Positions 27,518-36,041 of a stretch of 64,000 nucleotides of DNA are shown here, piece after piece; within the stretch, counting starts at the first letter, position 1; every line of letters starts with the position of its first letter. The translations under genes were made by a program, and so were the position numbers. The notes under the pieces were generated by a model, which saw only the letters and a program-made list of their open reading frames with translations, was not told the DNA's origin and searched no databases. The DNA is taken from the NCBI GenBank assembly GCA_034005165.1, contig JAVEVE010000001.1:434001-498000 (forward strand). Reading direction: 5' to 3'. Origin of the DNA: UBA1573 sp034005165. GTDB taxonomy: Bacteria; Pseudomonadota; Alphaproteobacteria; Micavibrionales; Micavibrionaceae.

Positions 27518-28201
27518 ATGCTGTTGAGCATCACCGACAACAAAATGACAATTCTCCGCGGAGATAAAATTCGCGGTGGGTTAAAAAAATTAGCCCTCCT
27601 AAAATATCTTCCAACTTTAAATCATAACCATTTCGCTTACGCAGGAACAGTTTTTGGCTCAGGCGGCTGGGCTTTGGCAACAGCATGCGAAGAACTGGGA
27701 TATAAATGCACACTTTATATCGCAAAGTCCAAACACACACCTGATTGGATATCCGACCTCAACCCAAAAAGTTGCACTTTGATCTGGGTGGACCCAAAAC
27801 CCGTAGAACATATTAAATCAGAAATCACCCTCGCCCATCCCGATCTTTATATGATGCCCCTTGGATTTGACGATCCATCCTTCATAGAATCCATGGCAAA
27901 GATTTTAAAAGATTTACTGCCTGAACAACCGCCGCAAATATGGATCTCTGCCTTAAGCGGTACTCTGGCACGCGCCGCATGCAGTGCGTTTCCTGATACA
28001 GAAATCATAGCGGTCTCGCCCGTCAAACATGTCGGCGACTGTGGACACGCCGAAATCACTTTTTCCCCCGAAAAGTTTCACCAGAAAGCGACAACACTAC
28101 CACCTTATCCCGCATGCCCTTACAGCTGTGGGAAACTGTGGCAGTTTGTCGATTTACATGCCTCACAAGGTGCTTGTATAATCAATGTCGGATATAAATA
28201 G
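27518..28201 (+). CDS. Fold-type II PLP-enzyme-like protein, short
   Basis: A 227-residue protein that I can only place tentatively. The N-terminal RGDKIRGGLKKLALLKYLP, then FAYAGTVFGSGGWALATACE, then YKCTLYIAK recall the beginning of ACC deaminase/cysteine synthase-like fold-type II enzymes, where the Lys of a GGNK motif binds pyridoxal phosphate and an SNQTR-like loop holds its carboxylate. Here the loop reads GSGGW and the protein is about 100 residues shorter than such enzymes, so cofactor binding is unproven. Its C-terminus contains four cysteines (ACPYSCG and GAC among them). Coupled to the DUF4177 gene behind gatB. Confidence 0.45.
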   Translation: MLLSITDNKMTILRGDKIRGGLKKLALLKYLPTLNHNHFAYAGTVFGSGGWALATACEELGYKCTLYIAKSKHTPDWISDLNPKSCTLIWVDPKPVEHIKSEITLAHPDLYMMPLGFDDPSFIESMAKILKDLLPEQPPQIWISALSGTLARAACSAFPDTEIIAVSPVKHVGDCGHAEITFSPEKFHQKATTLPPYPACPYSCGKLWQFVDLHASQGACIINVGYK

Positions 28202-28216
28202 AAAGAACATTCTGGC

Positions 28217-29179
28217 ATGCTCGAAATTTTTACAAAACTGGCAGACCTTGTAACCTATGACCTCTTGTCTATTGATAGAGAAACCCATCTCGCAGAATCC
28301 GTCCATTTCTTTATCGAAGATGTTTCAAAAATATTTTTTCTTCTGACGACCCTTATGCTTCTGGTCGGATTCTTCCGCACATGGATTTCGCCAGAAAAAG
28401 TCCGCCACTGGCTGGAAGGGAAACCGAGAATTCTAGCCTATATTTTGGCAGCTATTCTGGGGGCTATAACTCCATTCTGTTCCTGCTCGTCCATTCCTTT
28501 GTTTATTGCATTCCTCAGCTCAGGGATTCCTATCGGCGTAACAATGGCGTTTCTCATCACATCTCCGATGGTCAATGAAGTTGCCGCGCTTCTCTTCGGT
28601 GAAGCAATCGGCTGGTCTTTTACTATTGCCTATGTGGCTGTTGGAATGCTGACCGGTATGATCGGGGGAGCAATCATTGATTTTATGAAACTCGATAAAT
28701 GGGTAGAACCGTTTGTCTTTCTGGTTAAGAAATCTGGAGATGGCCCGGATGAACCGAAATTGGATATAAAGAAGAGATGGAAACATTCCTGGGGTGAAAC
28801 ACAAGAAATTCTACAACGTGTCTGGATATATGTTCTTCTGGGTGTCGGCGTTGGTGCAGCAATTCATGGCTTTGTTCCAAAAGAATGGTTTATTGAACAT
28901 GCAGGCACAGATAATATCTTTGCGGTTCCCTTGGCTGTCATCATGGCAATCCCACTTTACTCGAATGTAACCGGTACAATTCCTGTGGCAGAAGTCCTGA
29001 TTTCCAAAGGCCTGCCTATAGGAACAACTCTTGCCTTTATAATGAGTACAGTTGCTATTTCTTTGCCCGAATTGGTCATCCTGCGGAAAGTTCTGAGGCC
29101 ACAGATGTTGATTTTCTTCGTTGCCTATTTGACTATAGCATTTATATTGGTCGGATATATATTTAACTGGATTTACTAA
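28217..29179 (+). CDS. Permease of the ArsP/UPF0718 (DUF318) family
   Basis: A 320-residue polytopic inner-membrane permease with about eight membrane segments split by a soluble loop near 175-205. The family signature FCSCSSIPLF lies at about 95-104 and a second half-repeat with IPLYSNVTGTIPVAE near 255. Relatives export organoarsenicals or are annotated as general permeases; the conserved cysteines may bind the substrate. A small thioredoxin with a CxxC follows 18 bp downstream, an association common for this family that suggests a thiol-linked transport or reduction step. Confidence 0.88.
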   Translation: MLEIFTKLADLVTYDLLSIDRETHLAESVHFFIEDVSKIFFLLTTLMLLVGFFRTWISPEKVRHWLEGKPRILAYILAAILGAITPFCSCSSIPLFIAFLSSGIPIGVTMAFLITSPMVNEVAALLFGEAIGWSFTIAYVAVGMLTGMIGGAIIDFMKLDKWVEPFVFLVKKSGDGPDEPKLDIKKRWKHSWGETQEILQRVWIYVLLGVGVGAAIHGFVPKEWFIEHAGTDNIFAVPLAVIMAIPLYSNVTGTIPVAEVLISKGLPIGTTLAFIMSTVAISLPELVILRKVLRPQMLIFFVAYLTIAFILVGYIFNWIY

Positions 29180-29197
29180 TCACAAAAAGGATCCCCC

Positions 29198-29431
29198 ATG
29201 AAAAAGATCGAAGTCTTTGGAACAGGATGCAAAAAATGCATAACAACAGAAGAAATGATCCGAGACAAAGCCAAAGATATGGGAGCCGATATTGATCTCA
29301 GCCACATTCACGACCCAGTCGAGATAGCATCCCGTGGAATCATGTCCACACCAGCAGTTATGGTCGACGGCCAGCTGGTGCACAGAGGCGGATTACCTGA
29401 CATAAGCGATATCGAAGACTGGCTGAAATAG
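29198..29431 (+). CDS. Thioredoxin-like mini-redoxin
   Basis: A 77-residue thioredoxin-fold protein of the MTH895/redox-active disulfide type. The active-site GCKKC lies at residues 10-14 and the cis-Pro in MSTPAVMVDG. No signal peptide, so cytoplasmic. Encoded directly after the UPF0718 permease with AAAGGA upstream of its ATG, which points to a joint role. Confidence 0.9.
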   Translation: MKKIEVFGTGCKKCITTEEMIRDKAKDMGADIDLSHIHDPVEIASRGIMSTPAVMVDGQLVHRGGLPDISDIEDWLK

Positions 29432-29446
29432 GATAAAGGAGCAGCT

Positions 29447-29893
29447 ATGGCCAACACAGCAAAACTGCACCGTGTTTTAAAAGCCCCTCCTGAACGCGTG
29501 TATCGCGCCTTTACCGAAGCAGAAGCATTATGCTGCTGGATGCCGCCCTACGGCTGGATTGGGAAGATCTTCTCTATGAATGTCAAAGTTGGGGGAACAT
29601 TCAAAATGTCCTTCACCAACTTCTCAAACGGCATGGAACATAATTTCGGCGGAGAATATCTTGAGATTATTCCCAATGAGAAACTGCACTACACGGATGA
29701 ATTCGAAGACCCGAATATCCCGGGAACAATTACAGTCACCGTAAACTTCAAGAAAGTAAGTGTCGGAACGGAGCTCACCATTATTCAAGAAGGCCTGCCC
29801 GATATCATCCCGCTTGAAGCATGTTATTTAGGCTGGCAGGAATCCCTGACTAAACTTGCAAATCTGGTTGAGCCTGAAATTTGTGAAGCATAG
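29447..29893 (+). CDS. SRPBCC/AHSA1-domain protein
   Basis: A 148-residue START-like protein of the AHSA1 (activator of Hsp90 ATPase C-domain) type. The N-terminal HRVLKAPPERVYRAFTEAE, the aromatic CCWMPPYGW and the GWQESLTKLANLVE end mark the family, which binds hydrophobic ligands in a deep pocket. It starts 15 bp after the mini-thioredoxin stop and is probably cotranscribed. Function unknown; the two adjacent cysteines near residue 29 are notable beside a thioredoxin gene. Confidence 0.85.
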   Translation: MANTAKLHRVLKAPPERVYRAFTEAEALCCWMPPYGWIGKIFSMNVKVGGTFKMSFTNFSNGMEHNFGGEYLEIIPNEKLHYTDEFEDPNIPGTITVTVNFKKVSVGTELTIIQEGLPDIIPLEACYLGWQESLTKLANLVEPEICEA

Positions 29894-29907
29894 AAAGTAT
29901 GAGTACC

Positions 29908-30255
29908 TTAATGGACTTCAGGTTCACAAATACCTTCAGATTTCAAAAGCTGGACCATGTAGGCAGCTTGGTTTTTTCTGTGGGAATTTCCTGAACCAGA
30001 TGCAACATCCTGAAACAATTGCAAACACGCAGCCAATGTCTGCAATCTGACTTCATCGGTAAATCCGTCAATCTGGCGTGACGTCAGATGCGGCACAATC
30101 GTATGAAGACCAAATGCCAGATCATACTGTGCATCCGGATCTCCGCTTTTTGCTTTCTCGAAACTTTCGAACAATGTGTGGCAAACATTATGAGACCGCC
30201 CTGTCAGCTTGCTCATAAGTGTATAAAGCGGAATAGTTTTTTCATTGACTTGCAT
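29908..30255 (-). CDS. Hypothetical protein, 115 aa
   Basis: I do not recognise it. The protein is soluble, helical in look and rich in His and Gln, with a Sel1-like phrase SGDPDAQYDLAFGLH in the middle but not a full repeat. It is convergent with the SRPBCC gene (14 bp apart) and lies upstream of nothing on its own strand, so it is a single-gene unit. AGGGAGG precedes the ATG. Confidence 0.6.
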   Translation of the reverse strand: MQVNEKTIPLYTLMSKLTGRSHNVCHTLFESFEKAKSGDPDAQYDLAFGLHTIVPHLTSRQIDGFTDEVRLQTLAACLQLFQDVASGSGNSHRKNQAAYMVQLLKSEGICEPEVH

Positions 30256-30320
30256 TATAGCCTCCCTGTTTTCCCTAATTTATGAAAGCAAAAGCACAGA
30301 TGCAAGCTGCACAGCAACAA

Positions 30321-30347
30321 AGAAAAAGCCCCCGCAAGCGGGGGCAA
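30321..30347 (-). terminator. Terminator behind tRNA-Ser
   Basis: Perfect stem GCCCCCGC/GCGGGGGC with a two-base or four-base loop at 30328-30345, followed on the minus strand by a T-rich run. It sits six bases after the tRNA-Ser 3' end. Confidence 0.88.
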
Positions 30348-30352
30348 TTTAA

Positions 30353-30447
<95 letters not shown>

Positions 30448-30587
30448 AGACACTAACTATAAACATTACGTAAATAGTCCCGGCGCTAATCTCGGGAAAG
30501 CACTTTGTACGGGGATTTTACCCAAAAATCAATGAAGAAAAGCATAATTTTCAACACTTCAGATGAAAAAGCCCACTGTCGCGCTCT

Positions 30588-31958
30588 TTAGATATCCTCG
30601 CTATACCCATACTCGGGAACAAGAGCATCCCACCGCAACTCGTCCTCAATCCTATTGCGCATCGCCAACGCTGCCGATGCCTCTCCATGTGTTACAAACA
30701 CCTTGCGCGGCTGCTTTTTCTGGGTTTTAAGCCAGTCCATCAGTTCGGCATAATCCGCATGAGCCGACATATTATCCAATTTGATAATCTCGGCAGAAAC
30801 ATCCCAATACGCTCCATGAATTTTAATGGTCTTCTCACCACGTGCTAACCTGTCACCACGTGTTCCGGCAGCTTGAAATCCTGCCAGAATAACCGTCGAA
30901 CGGTGATCGCCGATATAATGGGCCAAATGATGGAGAACCCGACCGCCCGTTGCCATACCGCTTGCCGAGACAATAATTTTTGGCACGCCGTTAGAAGCAG
31001 AATCCAATGCCTTCGACTCTTCTTTTGTCCGAACATATTTAGCGACACTGCATACATCCTGACACATACCCGATGGCAAACGATGCTCCGCAGAATGTCG
31101 GCATAAAAGCTCAGTAGCACTCACCGCCATAGGACTATCAAGATAAATGGGCAATGCCGAAGGGATGCGCCCCTCTTTTCTCAATTGGTGAAGATAGTAA
31201 AGAATATTTTGCGCACGCCCCACAGCAAAGGCAGGGATAATAACGCTCCCGCCACGCTGCACAGTTTTATTGATAATTCCTTCAAGCAAATCCGCAGGAT
31301 CAGTTTTGTCATGCAACCTGTCCCCATAAGTTGACTCAATCACAATATAGTCGGACTGCTGAATATCAACAGGAGGATTCATCAACGGGTCATTTCTGCG
31401 TCCTAAATCTCCAGAGAACAGGATTGATGTCCCCCCATCAAACTCGACGCGTACAGATGCAGCCCCCAAAATATGTCCCGCGCGATGCAATGAAAAAGAA
31501 AACTCTCCATTCAGAATTTCTATCTTCTTGGCAAATGGGACAGTCTCGAATTGCTCCATCGCCCTTTCGGCATCCATTTCAGTATACAAAGCCAAAGCAG
31601 GTGCATGTTTGGAATATCCGTAACGATTGGCCCTCTCCGCATCTTCTTCCTGAATATGACCGCTGTCTTTAAGAATAATTTCGGCTAGATCTCGTGTTGC
31701 ATCGGAACAATAGATTTTGCCCCGAAATCCGTCTTTCACAAGCTTCGGGATATACCCGCTATGGTCAAAATGGGCGTGAGTCAATAAAACAGCGTCAATT
31801 TTGTCAGGCGATACAGGCATGTCATCCCAGTTCAGAAGACGTAAATCCTTAATCCCTTGAAACATCCCACAATCCACGAGAATTTTGCGATTCCCTGCCT
31901 CAAGAAGATATTTTGATCCCGTAACAGTATGGGCAGCGCCCCAGAAAGATAATTTCAT
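30588..31958 (-). CDS. Metallo-beta-lactamase/beta-CASP RNase-like protein
   Basis: A 456-residue member of the beta-CASP branch of metallo-beta-lactamases, related to CPSF73/Ysh1 and bacterial exonuclease-like proteins. Zinc motifs are THAHFDHSG near residue 58, GHILGA, and FSGDLGR; the beta-CASP domain and the C-terminal SAHADYAELMDWL followed by VTHGE complete the set. It is expected to cut or trim RNA. ATG 31958 is preferred over a TTG two codons earlier. It follows hisD by 45 bp on the same strand and may be the last gene of the his transcript. Confidence 0.9.
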   Translation of the reverse strand: MKLSFWGAAHTVTGSKYLLEAGNRKILVDCGMFQGIKDLRLLNWDDMPVSPDKIDAVLLTHAHFDHSGYIPKLVKDGFRGKIYCSDATRDLAEIILKDSGHIQEEDAERANRYGYSKHAPALALYTEMDAERAMEQFETVPFAKKIEILNGEFSFSLHRAGHILGAASVRVEFDGGTSILFSGDLGRRNDPLMNPPVDIQQSDYIVIESTYGDRLHDKTDPADLLEGIINKTVQRGGSVIIPAFAVGRAQNILYYLHQLRKEGRIPSALPIYLDSPMAVSATELLCRHSAEHRLPSGMCQDVCSVAKYVRTKEESKALDSASNGVPKIIVSASGMATGGRVLHHLAHYIGDHRSTVILAGFQAAGTRGDRLARGEKTIKIHGAYWDVSAEIIKLDNMSAHADYAELMDWLKTQKKQPRKVFVTHGEASAALAMRNRIEDELRWDALVPEYGYSEDI

Positions 31959-32003
31959 GACCAATCCGATTCAGTTATTTTGAATAAGATTAAACCAAAT
32001 TGT

Positions 32004-33290
32004 CTAATTATCAAACCTAATGGATACAGACCTTCCGTGCGCCGGCAAACTCTCCATCCGCGCGAACTCTTCAGCTGCTTCATGAGTGGCTTCCAACATC
32101 TGCTTCGTAAAATTCTGCACGCTGATTTTTTTCATGAAATGCGCCGTATTAAGCCCCGAGAATATCTGTGCGGCCCCGCCCGTAGGGAGAACGTGAGACG
32201 ACCCAGCCACAAAATCTCCAATTGGTTCAGGTGTCCATTCCCCCATCATAATTGCGCCTGCAGACGTAATCTTTGGTTCCAGAATTTCAGGCTGCGCGGT
32301 TAAAAGCTCCACGTGTTCTGGCGCATAGGCATTACAAATCTCGACACATTCATCGAGATTTTCTGTCCTGATGACAAATATCCCTCTCTCGATCACACGA
32401 TCCATAGAAGAACTTTCAGGCAATACAGAGCACTGCTTCAAAATTTCGTTTTCAATCGTATCAAAAAGATTTTGTGATGTTGTTGCCAAAACAGCTTGCT
32501 CCATTCCTGAACCGTGTTCCGCTTGGGACAGCAAATCAGCCGCTACATACCGCACATCAGCTGTTTCATCGGCAATAACCATGATCTCGCTTGGACCGGC
32601 CAGCATATCAATCCCAACTGTGCCGAAGACCTGCTTTTTGGCTTCTGTGACATAGGCATTACCGGGACCCGCAATAAACTGGACAGGCTGGACAATCTCC
32701 GTCCCAAAAGTAACAGCCGCAACACCATAGACTCCACCACATTGCAAAATGCGCGTTGCCCCGACAATTTTTGCAGCATAAAGAATAGCCGGGTGCACAC
32801 CATCGACCTTAGGCGATGTAATAATGGTAATGTCTCGAACGCCCGCAGCCTTTGCAAATGCGCATGTGTGAATAGTCGTGGATACTAATGGAAAAGATCC
32901 TGACGGCACATAACACGCCACACGGTCAAACGGCACATACTTTTGTGCCACATACCCTTGAAGCCCGCGCGCACAATCTTTAGGTTTTGTCCGACACGCA
33001 AAATCATAAATCCGTTCGAAAGCAAAACGAATGGAATCCTTCTCCTTCTTGGACAAAGGCAAAGAATCGGCATCAACTTTTGTCAGATCAATGAGAAAGT
33101 CTTCTGGCTTTAAGTCCATACCATCGAACTTTCTGGCATAATGCATAATCGCGGAATCCCCGCGCATCCGAACATCCTCGATAATAGTAGCAACTTGCCC
33201 CTTGATATCCGGATTCACTGTCTCGACACGGGATAATTTAACAAATTCCTGAACAAATTCAGCTCGACCTTCAGTTCTAAAAAACAACAT
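32004..33290 (-). CDS. hisD: Histidinol dehydrogenase
   Basis: The 428-residue NAD- and zinc-dependent enzyme that oxidises histidinol to histidine in two steps. GPGNAYVTEAKKQVFG, GPSEIMVIADETAD, SQAEHGSGMEQA with the zinc His, and NAYAPEHVELL with the catalytic Glu-His pair are all seen. ATG 33290 is preferred to a TTG two codons upstream. Here hisD is the last his gene, whereas enteric operons place it second. Confidence 0.97.
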   Translation of the reverse strand: MLFFRTEGRAEFVQEFVKLSRVETVNPDIKGQVATIIEDVRMRGDSAIMHYARKFDGMDLKPEDFLIDLTKVDADSLPLSKKEKDSIRFAFERIYDFACRTKPKDCARGLQGYVAQKYVPFDRVACYVPSGSFPLVSTTIHTCAFAKAAGVRDITIITSPKVDGVHPAILYAAKIVGATRILQCGGVYGVAAVTFGTEIVQPVQFIAGPGNAYVTEAKKQVFGTVGIDMLAGPSEIMVIADETADVRYVAADLLSQAEHGSGMEQAVLATTSQNLFDTIENEILKQCSVLPESSSMDRVIERGIFVIRTENLDECVEICNAYAPEHVELLTAQPEILEPKITSAGAIMMGEWTPEPIGDFVAGSSHVLPTGGAAQIFSGLNTAHFMKKISVQNFTKQMLEATHEAAEEFARMESLPAHGRSVSIRFDN

Positions 33291-33328
33291 TTTCAAATTC
33301 CTGATTTAAATTTCTTATATCTTATATC

Positions 33329-33934
33329 TTATTTCTTGTGCCTTGACTGCAAACAAGCACACACATCGTCAAAAGTAACGCCGCTTGTCTCTAACGCAAC
33401 CATCAAATGGAAAATCAGATCGGCAGCTTCGTTTGTGATCTGATGTCGGTCCTCTTGCATGACTGCCAGCGCAACTTCAACTCCCTCTTCTCCGACTTTC
33501 TGGGCAATGCGCGCCTTCCCGTCTTTAAAAAGAGATGTTGTATAGCTGCCTTCTGGCATATCCTTCGCTCGGGCAGAAATAATCCCTGCCAGCTCTCCCA
33601 AAAAAGATAAGGGTGGCATACGATTTTCATGAAAACAAGACACATCACCCGTATGGCACGTTGGTCCTTGAGGACGCGCCAAGACAAGAATACAGTCCTT
33701 ATCACAATCGAGATATATGGCCTCAACATTGAGGAAATGGCCAGAACTCTCGCCTTTAGTCCATAACCGTTCCTTAGTACGACTATAAAAGGTCACACGC
33801 TGTTCTGCTTGGGTTTTCTCAAAGGCCTCTCTATTCATTACACCCTGCATCAAAACCTGACGCGTGACTGCATCCTGAACAATAACAGGAACAAGTCCAT
33901 CAACCTTTTGCCAATTTATAGTATCAAATTCCAT
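33329..33934 (-). CDS. hisI: HisI-HisE fusion (PRA-CH / PRA-PH)
   Basis: A 201-residue bifunctional enzyme. Residues 1 to about 110 are phosphoribosyl-AMP cyclohydrolase with the zinc cysteines in DCDKDC and PTCHTGDVSCF; residues from about 120 are phosphoribosyl-ATP pyrophosphohydrolase with KVGEEGVEVALA and EAADLIFHLMV. The fusion is usual in enteric bacteria and Bacteroidetes but alphaproteobacteria generally carry separate hisI and hisE. It starts four bases after the hisF stop. Confidence 0.96.
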   Translation of the reverse strand: MEFDTINWQKVDGLVPVIVQDAVTRQVLMQGVMNREAFEKTQAEQRVTFYSRTKERLWTKGESSGHFLNVEAIYLDCDKDCILVLARPQGPTCHTGDVSCFHENRMPPLSFLGELAGIISARAKDMPEGSYTTSLFKDGKARIAQKVGEEGVEVALAVMQEDRHQITNEAADLIFHLMVALETSGVTFDDVCACLQSRHKK

Positions 33935-33937
33935 TTT

Positions 33938-34705
33938 CTAAATCCTGATATGAAGTCCGTTGTCTCTAAGATAGTTTTTCAGCGTGCCTATATGCAGATG
34001 CCCCGTGTGAAAAACAGACGCCGCCAAAGCTCCATCCACATAAGCACTATTAAATACATTCAGAAAATGTTCCCTCTCCCCTGCCCCACCGGATGCAATC
34101 AGCGGAATATTCAAAACCTTACGCGCAGCAGCAAGTTGTTCAATATCATACCCCTGACGCACACCGTCATTGGCCATACAGCTCAACACAACTTCGCCCG
34201 CCCCCATATTCTGAACCATTCTAAGCCACACCAGCAAATCATGTGTCGTTTTAATAGTTTTGGATTCGTCTCCGGTATATTGATAGACAACCCAGCGACC
34301 ATCCTCTTTACGCGAGTCAACTCCGACCACAACACTTTGAACTCCAAAGACCTGAGCAAGCTCTGTAATAAACTCTGGCCGTTCCAGCGCAGGAGAATTT
34401 ATCGAAATTTTATCAGCCCCCTCATTCAGGATAATTTTGGCATCTTCCATGGTTCGGATACCGCCTGCGACACAAAACGGAACATCAAGAACACGCGCAA
34501 CCCGTTTGACCCAGTTTTTTTCAACCACACGCCCCTCGATACTGGCCGTAATATCGTAGAATACTAGCTCATCCACGCCCTCATCACGATAACGCTGGGC
34601 AAGATCAATAATATCGCCCATGACAGTATGATTTTTAAAGCGAACACCTTTAACAACCACCCCATCCCGAACATCCAGACAAGCAACTATGCGTTTGGTA
34701 AGCAT
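33938..34705 (-). CDS. hisF: Imidazole glycerol phosphate synthase, cyclase subunit
   Basis: The 255-residue TIM-barrel subunit that uses ammonia from HisH to close the imidazole ring. KRIVACLDVRDG with the catalytic Asp starts the barrel, GADKISINSPA and the late DGALAASVFH are the phosphate-binding loops. One base separates it from hisA and three from hisIE. Confidence 0.97.
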   Translation of the reverse strand: MLTKRIVACLDVRDGVVVKGVRFKNHTVMGDIIDLAQRYRDEGVDELVFYDITASIEGRVVEKNWVKRVARVLDVPFCVAGGIRTMEDAKIILNEGADKISINSPALERPEFITELAQVFGVQSVVVGVDSRKEDGRWVVYQYTGDESKTIKTTHDLLVWLRMVQNMGAGEVVLSCMANDGVRQGYDIEQLAAARKVLNIPLIASGGAGEREHFLNVFNSAYVDGALAASVFHTGHLHIGTLKNYLRDNGLHIRI

Positions 34706-34706
34706 C

Positions 34707-35435
34707 CTAATTTCCTTTCAAAGCATTCTCTAAAGAAATTTTACCTTCGTAAAGAGCCTTGCCAATGACTGCGCCGCTGATTTTCATGGCCCGAAGTACA
34801 CTGATATCCTCCATACCGGATATCCCGCCCGATGCCTGAACAAGCAATTCCGGATAGTTAACTTTCAAATCCCTGTAAAGATTGAAATTACAGCCACCCA
34901 TCATGCCATCCCGCGAAATATCGGTACACAAGACATGACACAAACCGTTTTCCAGATACATATCCAGAACAGCCGACAGATAAAATCCGCTATCTTCCCT
35001 CCAACCGGAAATTGCCACCTCAAACTCTGCGCCATTGGGTTTCACATCCACAGCCAGACAGATTTTATCTGCCCCAAAGTCATCAAAGCACCTGCGCACA
35101 CTGTCAGGATCTTTGGCAGCCAAAGACCCGATCACAACACGCGCAACACCACAATGAATCATTCGCTTTACATCGTGGTACGACCGAACGCCTCCACCCG
35201 ACTGAATAGACAGAGCACTTTCTTTACAAAGTCTCTCGATCAAGTCACTTTGTTTCCTGGAAGAATCTCGTGCTCCATCCAGATCAACCACATGCGCCCA
35301 CTGTGCCCCTGCCTCCTTGTATTGACAAGCAACATCGACAGGATTCACAGAATATCTGGTAACAGCATCGAAACTGCCTTTTTCTAAACGGACACACCCA
35401 CCATCAATCAGATCAATTGCCGGATATATAATCAT
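34707..35435 (-). CDS. hisA: ProFAR isomerase
   Basis: A 242-residue half-barrel-repeat TIM enzyme that converts ProFAR to PRFAR. YPAIDLIDGGCVRL carries the first catalytic Asp and CTDISRDGMMGG the second; phosphate loops are in QSGGGVRS and ASGGIS. It lies between hisH (12 bp upstream) and hisF (1 bp downstream). Confidence 0.97.
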   Translation of the reverse strand: MIIYPAIDLIDGGCVRLEKGSFDAVTRYSVNPVDVACQYKEAGAQWAHVVDLDGARDSSRKQSDLIERLCKESALSIQSGGGVRSYHDVKRMIHCGVARVVIGSLAAKDPDSVRRCFDDFGADKICLAVDVKPNGAEFEVAISGWREDSGFYLSAVLDMYLENGLCHVLCTDISRDGMMGGCNFNLYRDLKVNYPELLVQASGGISGMEDISVLRAMKISGAVIGKALYEGKISLENALKGN

Positions 35436-35447
35436 AATGAGCTTACC

Positions 35448-36041
35448 CTATAGCTTTGAAAAATTCTCTAGAATCTGACTACCTGCCGGTCCAGATCGTT
35501 CAGGATGAAACTGGCAACCCATAAAATTATTCTGCGCAACAATTGCAGAAAAATCATTTGAAAAATATGTGCACGCCCCAAGCGTATAATCCCCTACGGG
35601 CGCAAAATAACTATGCACGAAATAAAAATACTCTTCCTCGCGCATCCCCGTCAGCAATGGATGGGACGAATTTGAAAAAGACACATTATTCCATCCCATA
35701 TGGGGAATGGTTTTTCCTTCTTCATTATCAAACTTGCGAACCTTGGCAGGAATAATCCTGAGCATTTCTGCATTTCCCTCTTCTGAATGTTCAAAAAGCA
35801 TCTGCACACCTAGGCAAATGCCGAATACCGGACAGGTTAAAGATTTCACACATTGATCTAGCTCCTTCGCGCGCATTTGCTCCATCGCATCGCGCGCTGC
35901 CCCGACACCGGGCAACATCACGCGCGCGGATTTAGAAATTTTATCAGGATCAGCCGTCCATTCTGCCTTAACTCCGACTCGTTCCAACGCAAATAAAATA
36001 GACGATATATTTGCTCCACCACTTTCAACAATCGTAATCAT
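35448..36041 (-). CDS. hisH: Imidazole glycerol phosphate synthase, glutaminase subunit
   Basis: A 197-residue class I glutamine amidotransferase partner of HisF. The nucleophile is in FGICLGVQMLFE and the His-Glu pair in GCQFHPERSG. Its ATG (36041) overlaps the stop of the hisC-hisB fusion as ATGA, which couples their translation. Confidence 0.97.
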   Translation of the reverse strand: MITIVESGGANISSILFALERVGVKAEWTADPDKISKSARVMLPGVGAARDAMEQMRAKELDQCVKSLTCPVFGICLGVQMLFEHSEEGNAEMLRIIPAKVRKFDNEEGKTIPHMGWNNVSFSNSSHPLLTGMREEEYFYFVHSYFAPVGDYTLGACTYFSNDFSAIVAQNNFMGCQFHPERSGPAGSQILENFSKL

